Shown here one piece after another: positions 46,371 to 53,940 of a DNA stretch of 64,000 nucleotides. Position 1 is the first letter of the stretch. Each line of letters begins with the position of its first letter. Source of the stretch: VXYL01 sp965116935 (GTDB taxonomy: Bacteria > Pseudomonadota > Gammaproteobacteria > Pseudomonadales > Azotimanducaceae). The position numbers were made by a program, and so were the translations under genes. Below the pieces are notes generated by a model that saw only the letters and a list, made by a program, of their open reading frames with translations, was not told the origin of the DNA and did not search any database. Location: contig OZ220737.1 in NCBI GenBank assembly GCA_965116935.1, positions 3,162,001 through 3,226,000 on the forward strand. The letters are read 5' to 3'.

Positions 46371-47266
46371 CACTTGGCACAGAATTCCTGACTACAGAGT
46401 CCCTTGTCTGGAGTGCTCTCCCTCCACTCCGTGGAAAACTGTTCGTGGACGCTGTGAATAGCATCGATGTGGTGCATGGCCGCGTTCGCATTCAAAACGA
46501 TCGGAACGGGCTGGGTTCCCGCTTGTTGGATGGATTGACCGGGAAAGGTGCGAGCCGCCAGAGCGAGATTAACGCCAGGCTTCTAGCCTCGTCAGAGGGT
46601 TCGATCCGATTGCTGGGCGAGCTTACGGAATCGATGGCCCAAACCAACCTGGCCCTTGAGCGTGTGAACAAGGCTGTGGCTAGGGTTAGCGATGACTTGG
46701 TGTCTGTAGTCGGCGTTGCCATCGACACCCGCGAGCAGCTTGCGGGACTTAGGGAAGCAGTCGACGTGCGACTCCAAGAACTCAATGCGAGGTTGGCGCG
46801 AGTTGATGCATCGGATGATGCCAAGTGGCAAGTCGACGAGGTGTTCAGCAAGTGGGGCGCTGGCGGCTTCCGCGGGTTCTCGTGGGCCGGGCGCTGCTAC
46901 GCCGCGTTGGAGGAGCTTCGTTGGGGAGCATTCGGCGCGTTCTGCCGGAAGTACCCGGAGAGACGGGCCGAGAAAGTACAGCTAGTGAGGAACCGTGCCA
47001 CCATACAGATGCGCCTGGATGCCATGCAAGAGACGGCCGATTCGAGACTGCCGGCGCAAGTATGGTTCGACGTGCCGCCCGATCCGTTGCCCAACGGTGT
47101 GGAGGCGCTAGCGTATCTCGCCGAGGAACACACCGACGCGCCGTTCGTGTTTGCGGCCACGAAAGGTCCCTTGGGCTCTCCCTGGCCGGATGCGGTCCCG
47201 TTGATCTGTTCTGCATCGAGGGTTGCAACGGCACTTGCCGATGAGGTGTTGGGAGGTGCGGCGTGA
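46367..47266 (+). CDS. RdcB/YjcZ-like partner of the dynamin GTPase
   Basis: 299 aa, ATG at 46367 in an ATGA overlap with the GTPase stop. N-terminal LPPLRGKLFVDAVNSIDVVHGR and DGLTGKGASRQSEINARLLAS..., LLGELTESMAQTNLALERVNKAVARVSDDL resemble E. coli YjcZ (RdcB). The central part (residues 75-140) is predicted long coiled coil; the C-terminal 150 residues (FRGFSWAGRCYAALEELRWGAFGAFCRKY...) are not recognised. In E. coli RdcB acts with the GTPase RdcA on the diguanylate cyclase DgcE; no GGDEF gene is visible in this window. Stop overlaps the patatin start (GTGA). Confidence 0.8.
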   Translation: MTLGTEFLTTESLVWSALPPLRGKLFVDAVNSIDVVHGRVRIQNDRNGLGSRLLDGLTGKGASRQSEINARLLASSEGSIRLLGELTESMAQTNLALERVNKAVARVSDDLVSVVGVAIDTREQLAGLREAVDVRLQELNARLARVDASDDAKWQVDEVFSKWGAGGFRGFSWAGRCYAALEELRWGAFGAFCRKYPERRAEKVQLVRNRATIQMRLDAMQETADSRLPAQVWFDVPPDPLPNGVEALAYLAEEHTDAPFVFAATKGPLGSPWPDAVPLICSASRVATALADEVLGGAA

Positions 47267-48303
47267 ACCCGAAGGTAGGTCTGGCATTGGCTGGCGGCGG
47301 GGCGCGCGGTGCCTATCAGGTCGGCGTGATAAAGGCCTATGTCGAACAGGGGGGGCAAGTGGATGCTCTCGCGGGATCGAGCGTTGGCGCTATCAACGCG
47401 GCGGTGCTGGCCTCGGCGCCTTCCATGGCCGAAGGCGTTAAACGACTCAAACGCATCTGGCTTGAGGACGTACCGCTATTGCGGCTCGTTCTCACGCTAT
47501 CCAACGCCCTCGACGTTCTGGAGAGTACATTGCGAGTGATTCTGCCGGTCGCAACGCGCATTGGGCCCGAAGCAGTTAGAACTGTGAAAGCGGTTCTGGA
47601 TGAGTTGGACAGAGGTTTGCTGAGCGCGCGGGACCTCAAGGAGCATCTCAGCAGGCGCCTCGATCCGAGTCAGCTTGAGAAGGGGCCGCCGGTACACGTT
47701 GCCGTGTACAAGAGCCAGGGTGCCTTGCTTGACGTCGCGCGCGTGCTCCTTGCCGAGGCTGGCATTCTGGATACGCCCCGCTCGACGTTCCAGCGCCTGC
47801 AAGACTGCACGTCCCAAGAGCAACTCGTCGAGACAGTCCTGGCGTCCGCAGCGATCCCGGTCCTGTTCTCTGCCCGAGGGGGCGAAGGCCGACTGGCCGA
47901 CGGTGGCATCGGCGGCTGGCAGACGAGCCAAGGCCACACGCCGGTCGATCCGTTGATGCGCGAGGGGTGCGAGGTAGTCGTCGTATCGCACCTGAGCGCC
48001 GACTCGCGTTGGAGCAGGAACAAAAACCCAAACCTCACCGTTGTCGAGATCACGCCAAGCGGGCAGATCGGGAACGGGAGCCTGGCCGCCCTCTTCGAGC
48101 GTGATCCGAAGGTGCTTGAATCGTGGCTCAAACAGGGCCACGAGGACGCGACGCGCCAGCTAGGCCGGCTACGCGAGGCGTTCGAAGCGCGCAACAGACT
48201 CGCAAAGTCGCACCACGCTATCGCCGAAAGCGAGAACACCCGAGAGCGGGCGGAGGCGCGCAGAAGGGATGTTATGACGCGGCTGACCAGATCCGATCAG
48301 TAG
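47263..48303 (+). CDS. Patatin-like phospholipase
   Basis: 346 aa from GTG at 47263, overlapping the upstream stop by four bases. Patatin motifs are complete: oxyanion loop GGGARG (11-16), nucleophile elbow GSSVG (38-42, Ser40), and catalytic Asp in DGG (213-215), preceded by the usual ASAAIPVLF. A serine-aspartate lipid acyl hydrolase that could cleave membrane phospholipids. No signal peptide, so cytoplasmic. The C-terminal ~80 residues are Arg/Glu-rich and helical. Patatin phospholipases serve as membrane-destroying effectors in CBASS (CapV) and other abortive-infection systems; coupling to a dynamin-like GTPase is suggestive. Confidence 0.9.
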   Translation: MNPKVGLALAGGGARGAYQVGVIKAYVEQGGQVDALAGSSVGAINAAVLASAPSMAEGVKRLKRIWLEDVPLLRLVLTLSNALDVLESTLRVILPVATRIGPEAVRTVKAVLDELDRGLLSARDLKEHLSRRLDPSQLEKGPPVHVAVYKSQGALLDVARVLLAEAGILDTPRSTFQRLQDCTSQEQLVETVLASAAIPVLFSARGGEGRLADGGIGGWQTSQGHTPVDPLMREGCEVVVVSHLSADSRWSRNKNPNLTVVEITPSGQIGNGSLAALFERDPKVLESWLKQGHEDATRQLGRLREAFEARNRLAKSHHAIAESENTRERAEARRRDVMTRLTRSDQ

Positions 48304-48862
48304 CAAGCGAGTCCTCCCCGACGGGAGACGATGGTGCGATGGACGCTGAGCCCGTGGCCCTCACCGCAACACGGGCTGGCACCTGTCACGCGCCGCCGGG
48401 AAAGCGTAGAGCCTGCTCGCCCATGCCCGGGCAGTCCGGTTGCGGCAAGCGGAGTGGTCGCGCCATGCCCCGTTTCGCAGCAATGCCCAACGAGCCTCGC
48501 ACTTGGCGTCAGGCGAAGATGGCAGGGTCCTCGGTGTTGTTTAACGGGAGTCGTCGGGCGGGTCAGGCGGACCGAGGGTTTTCGATCCCGAGGTACCTTC
48601 GCAGTGCCTTTGTGGAGGTGCTTGGAGTCGATGATGGTGCCGTGCGTGGCGTCGCGCTCGAGCGTGTGCGGACTCAAGGTAAGGCCACGCGCGGACGGTG
48701 GAGCCGGCGCCGCGGGGCGTAGCAACGAACGTCGGAGTAGCAACGCCCAGCCTCCGCAAGGGCCCTGCCGACATGCCTATAATCCCGTGCCGGCGCTGTG
48801 AACGTCGTCGCGCAGCGCGACAGGCGCAACGGCACCAATCGAGCAACGGAAGCCCCGTCCAC
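48304..48862. other. 559-base gap, no gene supported
   Basis: Several short frames cross it on both strands, none with a ribosome site or family resemblance. It follows the patatin stop directly, so a terminator is expected, but I see no clear stem with a U-tract. The right end merges into the degenerate copy of the 81-aa gene family. Confidence 0.4.
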
Positions 48863-49073
48863 ATGCCGCGCACACGCCCCGCCACGAGGCGCAGGCGACC
48901 GCTGGCCGAGCCCTTGCCAAAAGAGGTGCTGCGCACCGAGGTCGCCCGCGACGTCGGTCAGTTCCTCGACGAGGGGCACAACCATCACCATCACCCTCGT
49001 CCGCGCCTCCGCCTCCGATCCCTCCCGTCAGCGCAATCCGAAGCCGCTTGCCCTCATGGAGTGGGACGAATGA
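48863..49073 (+). pseudogene. Frameshifted paralogue of the 81-aa protein at 53941
   Basis: From ATG 48863, PRTRPATRRRRPLAEPLPKE..., VARDVGQFLDEGH matches residues 17-53 of the intact gene at 53941. Then an extra AACCATC (a duplicated ACCATC unit plus A) shifts the frame; the ending ...DPSRQRNPKP...MEWDE resumes in another frame and stops at 49073. Copies are about 5.1 kb apart in the same orientation. Confidence 0.75.
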
Positions 49074-49532
49074 GTCGCGGCCACCAGCTTCCTCAGTTGC
49101 GGCGTGAGTCAATGACGCGAGAGTCGGGGATACTCACCAACGCACGGCAGCACACCGACGGGGTCGGTATATGCACCAGTGCTTTAAACTACATAAAAAT
49201 AATTAAAATCAGTTAGTTAAACTATACCTTGTGGCTGGCCAGCCCAACAAACGACCACCCAAACTCGTTGCCGCAAGAACCGTTGCGCCAGGACAATCTC
49301 TGTCGCTTTCCCCTGCGGGCGCACGCACCCTCTTCGGTGATGAGGGGCATCTCTGGGCGCGAGAGCGTCCCGCCTGGCCACGCACCGCCAAGGCCGCACA
49401 TACCACGCCGACGCGACAAATGGCGCCGCCCCAACCAAGCCAATCTCCCACACCCCCGCATGGCAATCTCCCACCCCGGAACTCGCCCCTTCAACGGCTA
49501 AAGTGGTAACGTCGCTCAACGGAAACAAAATC
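49074..49532. repeat. Gap with a ~160-bp repeat (copy 2 at 55602-55761)
   Basis: An A+T-rich stretch at 49183-49230 (AAACTACATAAAAATAATTA) is unusual for this genome and may be a promoter or insertion boundary. 49363-49523 recurs at 55602-55761 with about three quarters identity by eye, from GAGCGTCC to CTCAACGGA, including GCACCGCCAAGGC, CAATCTCCCAC twice, and CAACGGCTAAAGTGGTAACG. Here the repeat ends ten bases before the start of the DUF1640 frame. Confidence 0.7.
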
Positions 49533-50279
49533 ATGCAAGCCGCCGTGCTAGACACCCTCCGCTGCGCCCAAACCCTGAAGACCGTCGGCTTCCCGCCGGG
49601 TTAAGCCGAGGCCACTGCCCAGGTCCTCGGCGATGCCCTGGCCGACGTCGCCACCAAGACGGACTTGGACCGCTACGCCGCAACACAAAAGGCCGACATG
49701 GACCGCCTCGAAGCCAAGCTCGACGGTGCCGTCAGCGCCGGGAATTCGGATTTCGGCCGCCTCGAAGGCAAACTTGGCGATGCCGTCGCAGGTCTCAACG
49801 CCAAGATCGACGACGCCGTCAGCGCCGGGAAGTCGGACCTCGACGATGCAGTCAGCGGCGTGAAGCTCGAACTCAAGGCCGAAGTCGCTCGCCTCGATAC
49901 CAAGTTCGACGCGATGGACCACAAGCTCGACGGGATGGAGAAGGGGCTCGACGAGAAAATCGACGGCAAGTTCGATTCCCTGAACGGGAAGATCAACGTC
50001 CTCATCGGGTTCGTCGGCATCATGCTGGCAGCCGTCTTCGGTTTCGCCTTCCTCGCCATGGCGCCCAACGTGTCCTGGGCCGAACCCCAAGCCGCCCTGC
50101 GCGACGCCGCCGACCCCTCGGCCGCCGCCCAAGCCCACACGGCACCACCCGAACCGACCTCGGGAGCGCTGCCAGCCACGACGTCAACATCCCCTCCCGC
50201 AAAGCAGCAATTCGCATTTTGGCCGGCAGCTGCGTGGGACGAGGGGGTCTCCGTTCCTGAAGGAGGCTTGACAACATAG
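49533..50279 (+). pseudogene. DUF1640-like coiled-coil membrane protein with in-frame stop at codon 24
   Basis: From ATG 49533 the frame reads MQAAVLDTLRCAQTLKTVGFPPG then TAA (49602-49604), then AEATAQVLGDALADVATKTDLDRY..., ending 50279. The joined sequence is a normal DUF1640-type protein: an N-terminal FDTL-A-LKxAGF..QAEA block, coiled coil with repeated K-x-D/L-D units (DMDRLEAKLDGAVSAG, FGRLEGKLGDAVAGL), and a C-terminal membrane anchor VLIGFVGIMLAAVFGFAF followed by a Pro/Ala tail. The TAA stands where Gln (CAA) is expected, so one C-to-T change disrupts the gene. Internal restart at TTG 49665 is possible. Confidence 0.75.
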
Positions 50280-50296
50280 GGTGCCGCGCCTATGGT
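50268..50296 (+). promoter_or_regulatory. Sigma-70-like promoter for the methylase-transposase pair
   Basis: TTGACA at 50268-50273, 17-base spacer, TATGGT at 50291-50296. Transcription would begin about 50303, at or next to the ATG at 50304, implying a leaderless message. The -10 covers the alternative ATG at 50292, which argues for the downstream start. Confidence 0.5.
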
Positions 50297-50303
50297 GCGG
50301 GCC

Positions 50304-50978
50304 ATGGGGCACCGGTGGTTTGGATCGAAGGCGACGTCGGGGCTGTGCCAGGCGCTGATTTCGCTGATGCCGCCGCACGCGGTGTACATCGAGACGCACC
50401 TTGGCGGCGGCGCGGTGATGAGGCGCAAGCCGGCGGCGCTGCGCAACATCGGGATCGACCTGGACGGCCGGGCGCTGTCGCGGTTCGAGTGCGGCCATCC
50501 GGTGGAGCTGGTGCACGGCGACTGCCACGCGTACCTGTCGGAGTTCGCGTTCGACGGTTCGGAGCTGGTCTACAGCGACCCGCCGTACCTGCGGAGCGCG
50601 CGCAAGTCGGCGCGCCGCTACCGGCACGACTACGAGGAGGCGGACCATGTCGCGCTGCTCGAACTGCTGCGCGGCCTGCCGTGCGCGGTGATGGTGTCGG
50701 GGTACCCGTCGGCGCTGTACGACGAGCTGCTGGGCGGCTGGCGCAGCGTGTCGCTGCAGGTGATGAACCGGGCGGGGGTGGTCACCGAGAAGGTGTGGTT
50801 CAACTTCGCGCCGGACCGGGTGCACTGGGCGTCGTGCGCGGGTCGGGACTTCACGCACCGGCAGACGGTCAGGCGCAAGGCGGCGAGCTGGGGCCGGCGC
50901 TACGCGGCGATGCCGCCGGCGGAGCGCCTGGCGGTGCTGGCGGCGATCATGGCGGAGGAGGCGCAGGCGCCGCCGTGA
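50304..50978 (+). CDS. D12-class DNA N6-adenine methyltransferase (Dam-like)
   Basis: 224 aa from ATG 50304 (50292 is an alternative). N-terminal HRWFGSKATSGLCQALISLMPPHAVYIETHLGGGAVMRRK contains the SAM-binding F-x-G-G equivalent (H-L-G-G-G), IGIDLDGRAL is the acidic-loop strand and VYSDPPYL carries the catalytic DPPY (motif IV). Small for a Dam, close to phage and mobile-element methylases. The stop TGA overlaps the GTG start of the transposase gene, so both are made from one message. GC-rich codon use differs from the TA genes around it and matches the transposase, implying the two moved in together. Confidence 0.87.
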   Translation: MGHRWFGSKATSGLCQALISLMPPHAVYIETHLGGGAVMRRKPAALRNIGIDLDGRALSRFECGHPVELVHGDCHAYLSEFAFDGSELVYSDPPYLRSARKSARRYRHDYEEADHVALLELLRGLPCAVMVSGYPSALYDELLGGWRSVSLQVMNRAGVVTEKVWFNFAPDRVHWASCAGRDFTHRQTVRRKAASWGRRYAAMPPAERLAVLAAIMAEEAQAPP

Positions 50979-52264
50979 GGCACCTCGGGCGCCATCTCGA
51001 CCGGCTGCGGGAGTGCTTCGCCGGGATGCCGGATCGGCGCCGGGGCCGCAACCGGCGCTACGCGATGGCCGACATCGGCATGGCGGCGCTGTCGGTGTTC
51101 CTCATGCAGTCGCCGTCGTTCCTGGCGCACCAGCGCGCGCTGGCCGAGGGTCGCGCGCGGCCCAACGCGCACACGCTGTTCGGGCTGGCCCGGATCCCGT
51201 GCGACAACCACATCCGGCAGCTCCTCGACGGCGTGCCGACGGCACACTTCGACGACGCGTTCCATGCGCTCGCCGGGGATCTCGACGCGCGCGGCGGCCT
51301 CGCGCCCATGCGCCGCCTCGGCGGCCGCGCGCTGGTCGCCCTGGACGGCACCGAGCACTTCCGCTCGCGCAAGCTCCGCTGCGACAGCTGCTCGACCCGC
51401 AGGCGCGCCGACGGCGGCACCGAGCACTTCCACCAGATGCTGGCCGCCCACGTCGTGGCGCCGGGCCGGGCGCAGTCGCTGCCGCTGCCGCCGGAGTTCG
51501 TGCGGCCCCAGGACGGCGCCGCCAGGCAGGACTGCGAACGGCAGGCCGTCAAGCGCTGGCTGGCGCGCCACGGCCCCCGCTGCGCCGCACTGCGCCCCGT
51601 CTACCTCGGCGACGACCTGTACGCCTGCCAGCCCGTCTGCCGGGCCATGATCGACGCCGGCGGCGACTTCCCGCTCACCGCCAAGCCGGCCAGCCACCGG
51701 ACCCTCTGCGAGCATCTCGACGGCATCCGCCTGCCCACGCGCCGCCGCACCGCCGGCCGCGGCGCGAAGCGCCGCATCCACCGCTGCCGCTGGATGACGG
51801 ACCTGCCCATCCGCGACGGCGACGACGCCCTGCGCGTCAACTGGCTGGAGATCGTCAGCGCGAAGCCCGACGGCGCCGTCACCTGCCGCAGCGCCTTCGT
51901 CACCAGCCTCGACGTCGACCGCGACAGCGTCGCCGAACTCGCCGACTGCGCCCGCGCCCGGTGGAAGATCGAGAACGAGACCTTCAACGTCCTCAAGCAG
52001 CACGGCTACCACCTCGAACACAACTTCGGCCACGGCAAGGACACCCTCGCCGCCGTGCTCGTCGTCCTCAACCTGCTCGCCTTCGCCCTGCACACCGCCT
52101 GCGAACTCGCCGAAGACCAGTGGCGGCGGGCACGGCAGCGCCTCGGCACCCGCGCGCGCCTGTTCGAGCACCTGCGCACCGTCACCGAATACCAGGCGTT
52201 CCCCTCCTGGGACGCACTCGTGGCACTCCTCGCCACCGGGGGCCCCGCCGCGCAGCCGCCCTGA
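50975..52264 (+). CDS. DDE transposase (ISNCY/IS4-like)
   Basis: 429 aa from GTG at 50975 in a GTGA overlap with the methylase stop. DDE residues fit an IS4-superfamily core: ALDGTEHFRSRK (D), VYLGDDLYACQPV (D) and ARWKIENETFNVLKQHGYHLEHNFGHG (E), the last being the Y-R-E-K-like signature in the form seen in ISNCY-group transposases. CDSCSTRRRADGG...EHFHQ suggests a zinc site. Length is normal and no frameshift is visible, so it could be active. I found no convincing terminal inverted repeats, so the element ends are undetermined. Confidence 0.87.
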   Translation: MRHLGRHLDRLRECFAGMPDRRRGRNRRYAMADIGMAALSVFLMQSPSFLAHQRALAEGRARPNAHTLFGLARIPCDNHIRQLLDGVPTAHFDDAFHALAGDLDARGGLAPMRRLGGRALVALDGTEHFRSRKLRCDSCSTRRRADGGTEHFHQMLAAHVVAPGRAQSLPLPPEFVRPQDGAARQDCERQAVKRWLARHGPRCAALRPVYLGDDLYACQPVCRAMIDAGGDFPLTAKPASHRTLCEHLDGIRLPTRRRTAGRGAKRRIHRCRWMTDLPIRDGDDALRVNWLEIVSAKPDGAVTCRSAFVTSLDVDRDSVAELADCARARWKIENETFNVLKQHGYHLEHNFGHGKDTLAAVLVVLNLLAFALHTACELAEDQWRRARQRLGTRARLFEHLRTVTEYQAFPSWDALVALLATGGPAAQPP

Positions 52265-52841
52265 CGCCACCCCGGGCCTGCACCAACCGCCGAATCACAA
52301 ACCCGCGAGAACGCCGGAAACCAATGAGTCAATCGATAAAATGAGAACTGCTGCTTCGTCTCGGATTTTCATCCCACAGGACCATGGCCGCTGACTTACG
52401 GTCGCTGATCCCCGACCTTCCGTTCCTCCGAGAGGCTCGACGGCTGCAGTAACGGCGTGACATTGCCCGTGTTCGCTTACCCGACCGCGACGGCTGGCGT
52501 AGTGGCTGACAGAGCCGATCTGGTTCGTGAACGGCCGTGAGCCATCGGTGACCGTTCCTGTGGACGAGGCGTTTGTGTGGCGGGCACGGGCGCGAGATGC
52601 CTGTGTGACGGATCCGGCGCCTCGCTCGCAATGCGCCCGACCTGCTGCCGGTGGTGGCACCGGCGAGCGTGGGACATCGGTCACCGAGCCTGTGGGACGA
52701 AATGTTCGTGTGTGGGAAGGAGACCGTGTGGGGAAGGCCTGTCGGAGAGCGGTACAGGCCGTTGCTAGTCGGCGGCCCGCCACTGTGAGAGATCACCATC
52801 GGGCGGTGTGGGACGAGAAATGTGTGTGTGTCGCCCGACCA
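52265..52841. other. 577-base gap downstream of the transposase with two dispersed-repeat copies
   Basis: No gene. TGTGGGACGAAATGT at 52691-52705 and the variant TGTGGGACGAGAAATGT at 52807-52823, each preceded by an ATCGG/ATCAC...-C-GGG stretch as at 28551 and 42861. The second copy runs straight into the operator of the TA module. The right end of the mobile element must lie in here or just after 52264. Confidence 0.5.
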
Positions 52842-52856
52842 GACATAAAATATGTC
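52842..52856. promoter_or_regulatory. Perfect inverted repeat upstream of the VapBC-like module
   Basis: GACATA-AAA-TATGTC, 6-bp arms around three A. Located 23 bases before the antitoxin start and conserved with one change at 41401-41415 in the other copy. Likely the operator bound by the antitoxin or toxin-antitoxin complex; it may overlap the -10 region (ATAAAATAT). Confidence 0.65.
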
Positions 52857-52879
52857 CATATTCTGCTGGAGATCAAGCC

Positions 52880-53059
52880 ATGAAGACCATCGGAGCTGCC
52901 AAGTTCAAGGAGCAGTGCCTGGCATTGCTCGACCGGCTCGATGCCGATGGACTGGTCGTGACGAAGCACGGCAAGCCCGTTTGCCCGCGTGCTTCCCTAC
53001 GAGCGCCGATTCGCGCCGTTGATTGGCAGCTTGCGAGACAAGATCCGCGTTCGTGGTGA
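52880..53059 (+). CDS. Antitoxin (Phd/VapB-type), copy 2, C-terminus frameshifted
   Basis: 59 aa as it stands. KTIGAAKFKEQCLALLDRLDADGLVVTKHGKPV is the conserved DNA-binding N-terminal half. After KPV an extra T (CCCGTTTGCCCG) shifts the frame and the protein ends CPRASLRAPIR...PRSW. Without the extra base it would read ARVLPYERRFAPLIGSLRDK...TWNADAES and end at 53104, overlapping the toxin start by 13 bases. The lost C-terminal part is where antitoxins of this type bind the toxin, so neutralisation should fail unless frameshifting or another antitoxin compensates. Confidence 0.75.
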   Translation: MKTIGAAKFKEQCLALLDRLDADGLVVTKHGKPVCPRASLRAPIRAVDWQLARQDPRSW

Positions 53060-53091
53060 CTTGCAGAAGACCGACGTCACCTGGAACGCCG

Positions 53092-53451
53092 ATGCTGAAT
53101 CTTGACACGCACATCCTGGTGTTTGCGCTGATCGGGGATTTGCGGAGCCGTGAGCGGGCCTTGCTCGAGGAGAACGAGTGGAGCATGTCCGGCATCGTCC
53201 TTTGGGAACTGGCGAAGCTCGTCGAACTCGGTCGTGTGGAACTCGATCTGCATGATCGCGAGATTGCACGGACACTGGACGGCATCCAACTGTGGCCCAT
53301 CGACTTCACCATCGCGAGGATGTCCACGCAGCTGGACTTCCGGGGCGACCCGGCAGACGAGCTCATCGCTGCCACGAGCGTCGTCCACGACGTGCCGCTG
53401 CTGACGCGTGACGCGACGATTCGGCGCTCGAAGATGGTGCCGCTGGCGTAA
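53092..53451 (+). CDS. PIN-domain toxin (VapC-like), copy 2, intact
   Basis: 119 aa. A complete PIN ribonuclease: LNLDTHILVFAL with the first catalytic Asp, RSRERALLEENEWSMSGIVLWELAKLVELGR with the conserved Glu, and DFRGDPADELIAATSVVHDVPLLTRDATIRRS with the D-P-A-D and T-R-D acidic residues. Length is normal for type II VapC. It starts inside the original antitoxin reading frame. If active it cleaves RNA and arrests growth. Its antitoxin is frameshifted, making this an apparently unrestrained toxin. Confidence 0.88.
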   Translation: MLNLDTHILVFALIGDLRSRERALLEENEWSMSGIVLWELAKLVELGRVELDLHDREIARTLDGIQLWPIDFTIARMSTQLDFRGDPADELIAATSVVHDVPLLTRDATIRRSKMVPLA

Positions 53452-53940
53452 CGCCGATTCCTTGGCCGACGGCGACCGTCAAGCTAGGAGATTTCGCGGG
53501 CGGATCTAGATCGCTCCGGCGTCAAGCTGCCGCCCTCTCATAGGCGCAGTTCCCGCGGAGGAAACACTTGGAGCACGCGGGTTCGGGCCTGCATGTCGCC
53601 TTTCCGTGCCGGTAAAGCACCCCATCGAGCTTCCAGCTGTTTCCCGGCACGAGCATCTGCCCCAACTCCAATGCACGTGCGGCGCTGGCAGCGCCGGCGA
53701 CCGGGCCCTGCCCAAGGGACCATTCTCCGGGTCGAAACCCCTGCCCGAAGTTATATCCGCGCCGTGTCGAACGGGATCAAACGGATCAGATACCCCTTGC
53801 CCGCGCCGCTGCCGCCTGCTGTATTCGACCTTGGGATGCCGGATCGGGTCGCAGGGCCGGTTGCCTGCCTCCCCTCGAAGCGATCGGTCCTGCGCCCGCG
53901 GCCTCCCTGCACCGTCCGCACGCCTCAGGAGGGCTGAAGC
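53452..53940. other. 489-base gap, no gene supported
   Basis: Several frames are open on both strands because of high GC, none convincing. The end holds the AGGAGGG ribosome site (53927-53933) of the 81-aa gene. No repeat shared with the rest of the window was noticed in the central part. Confidence 0.4.

Noticed and set aside
48304..48862. Possible transposase remnant on the minus strand
   Set aside because: A 149-codon frame exists, but its sequence has no DDE or HTH motif and looks like GC-driven open frame.
50220..52340. Terminal inverted repeats of the transposase element
   Set aside because: I compared the flanks by eye and found no convincing inverted pair or target duplication.
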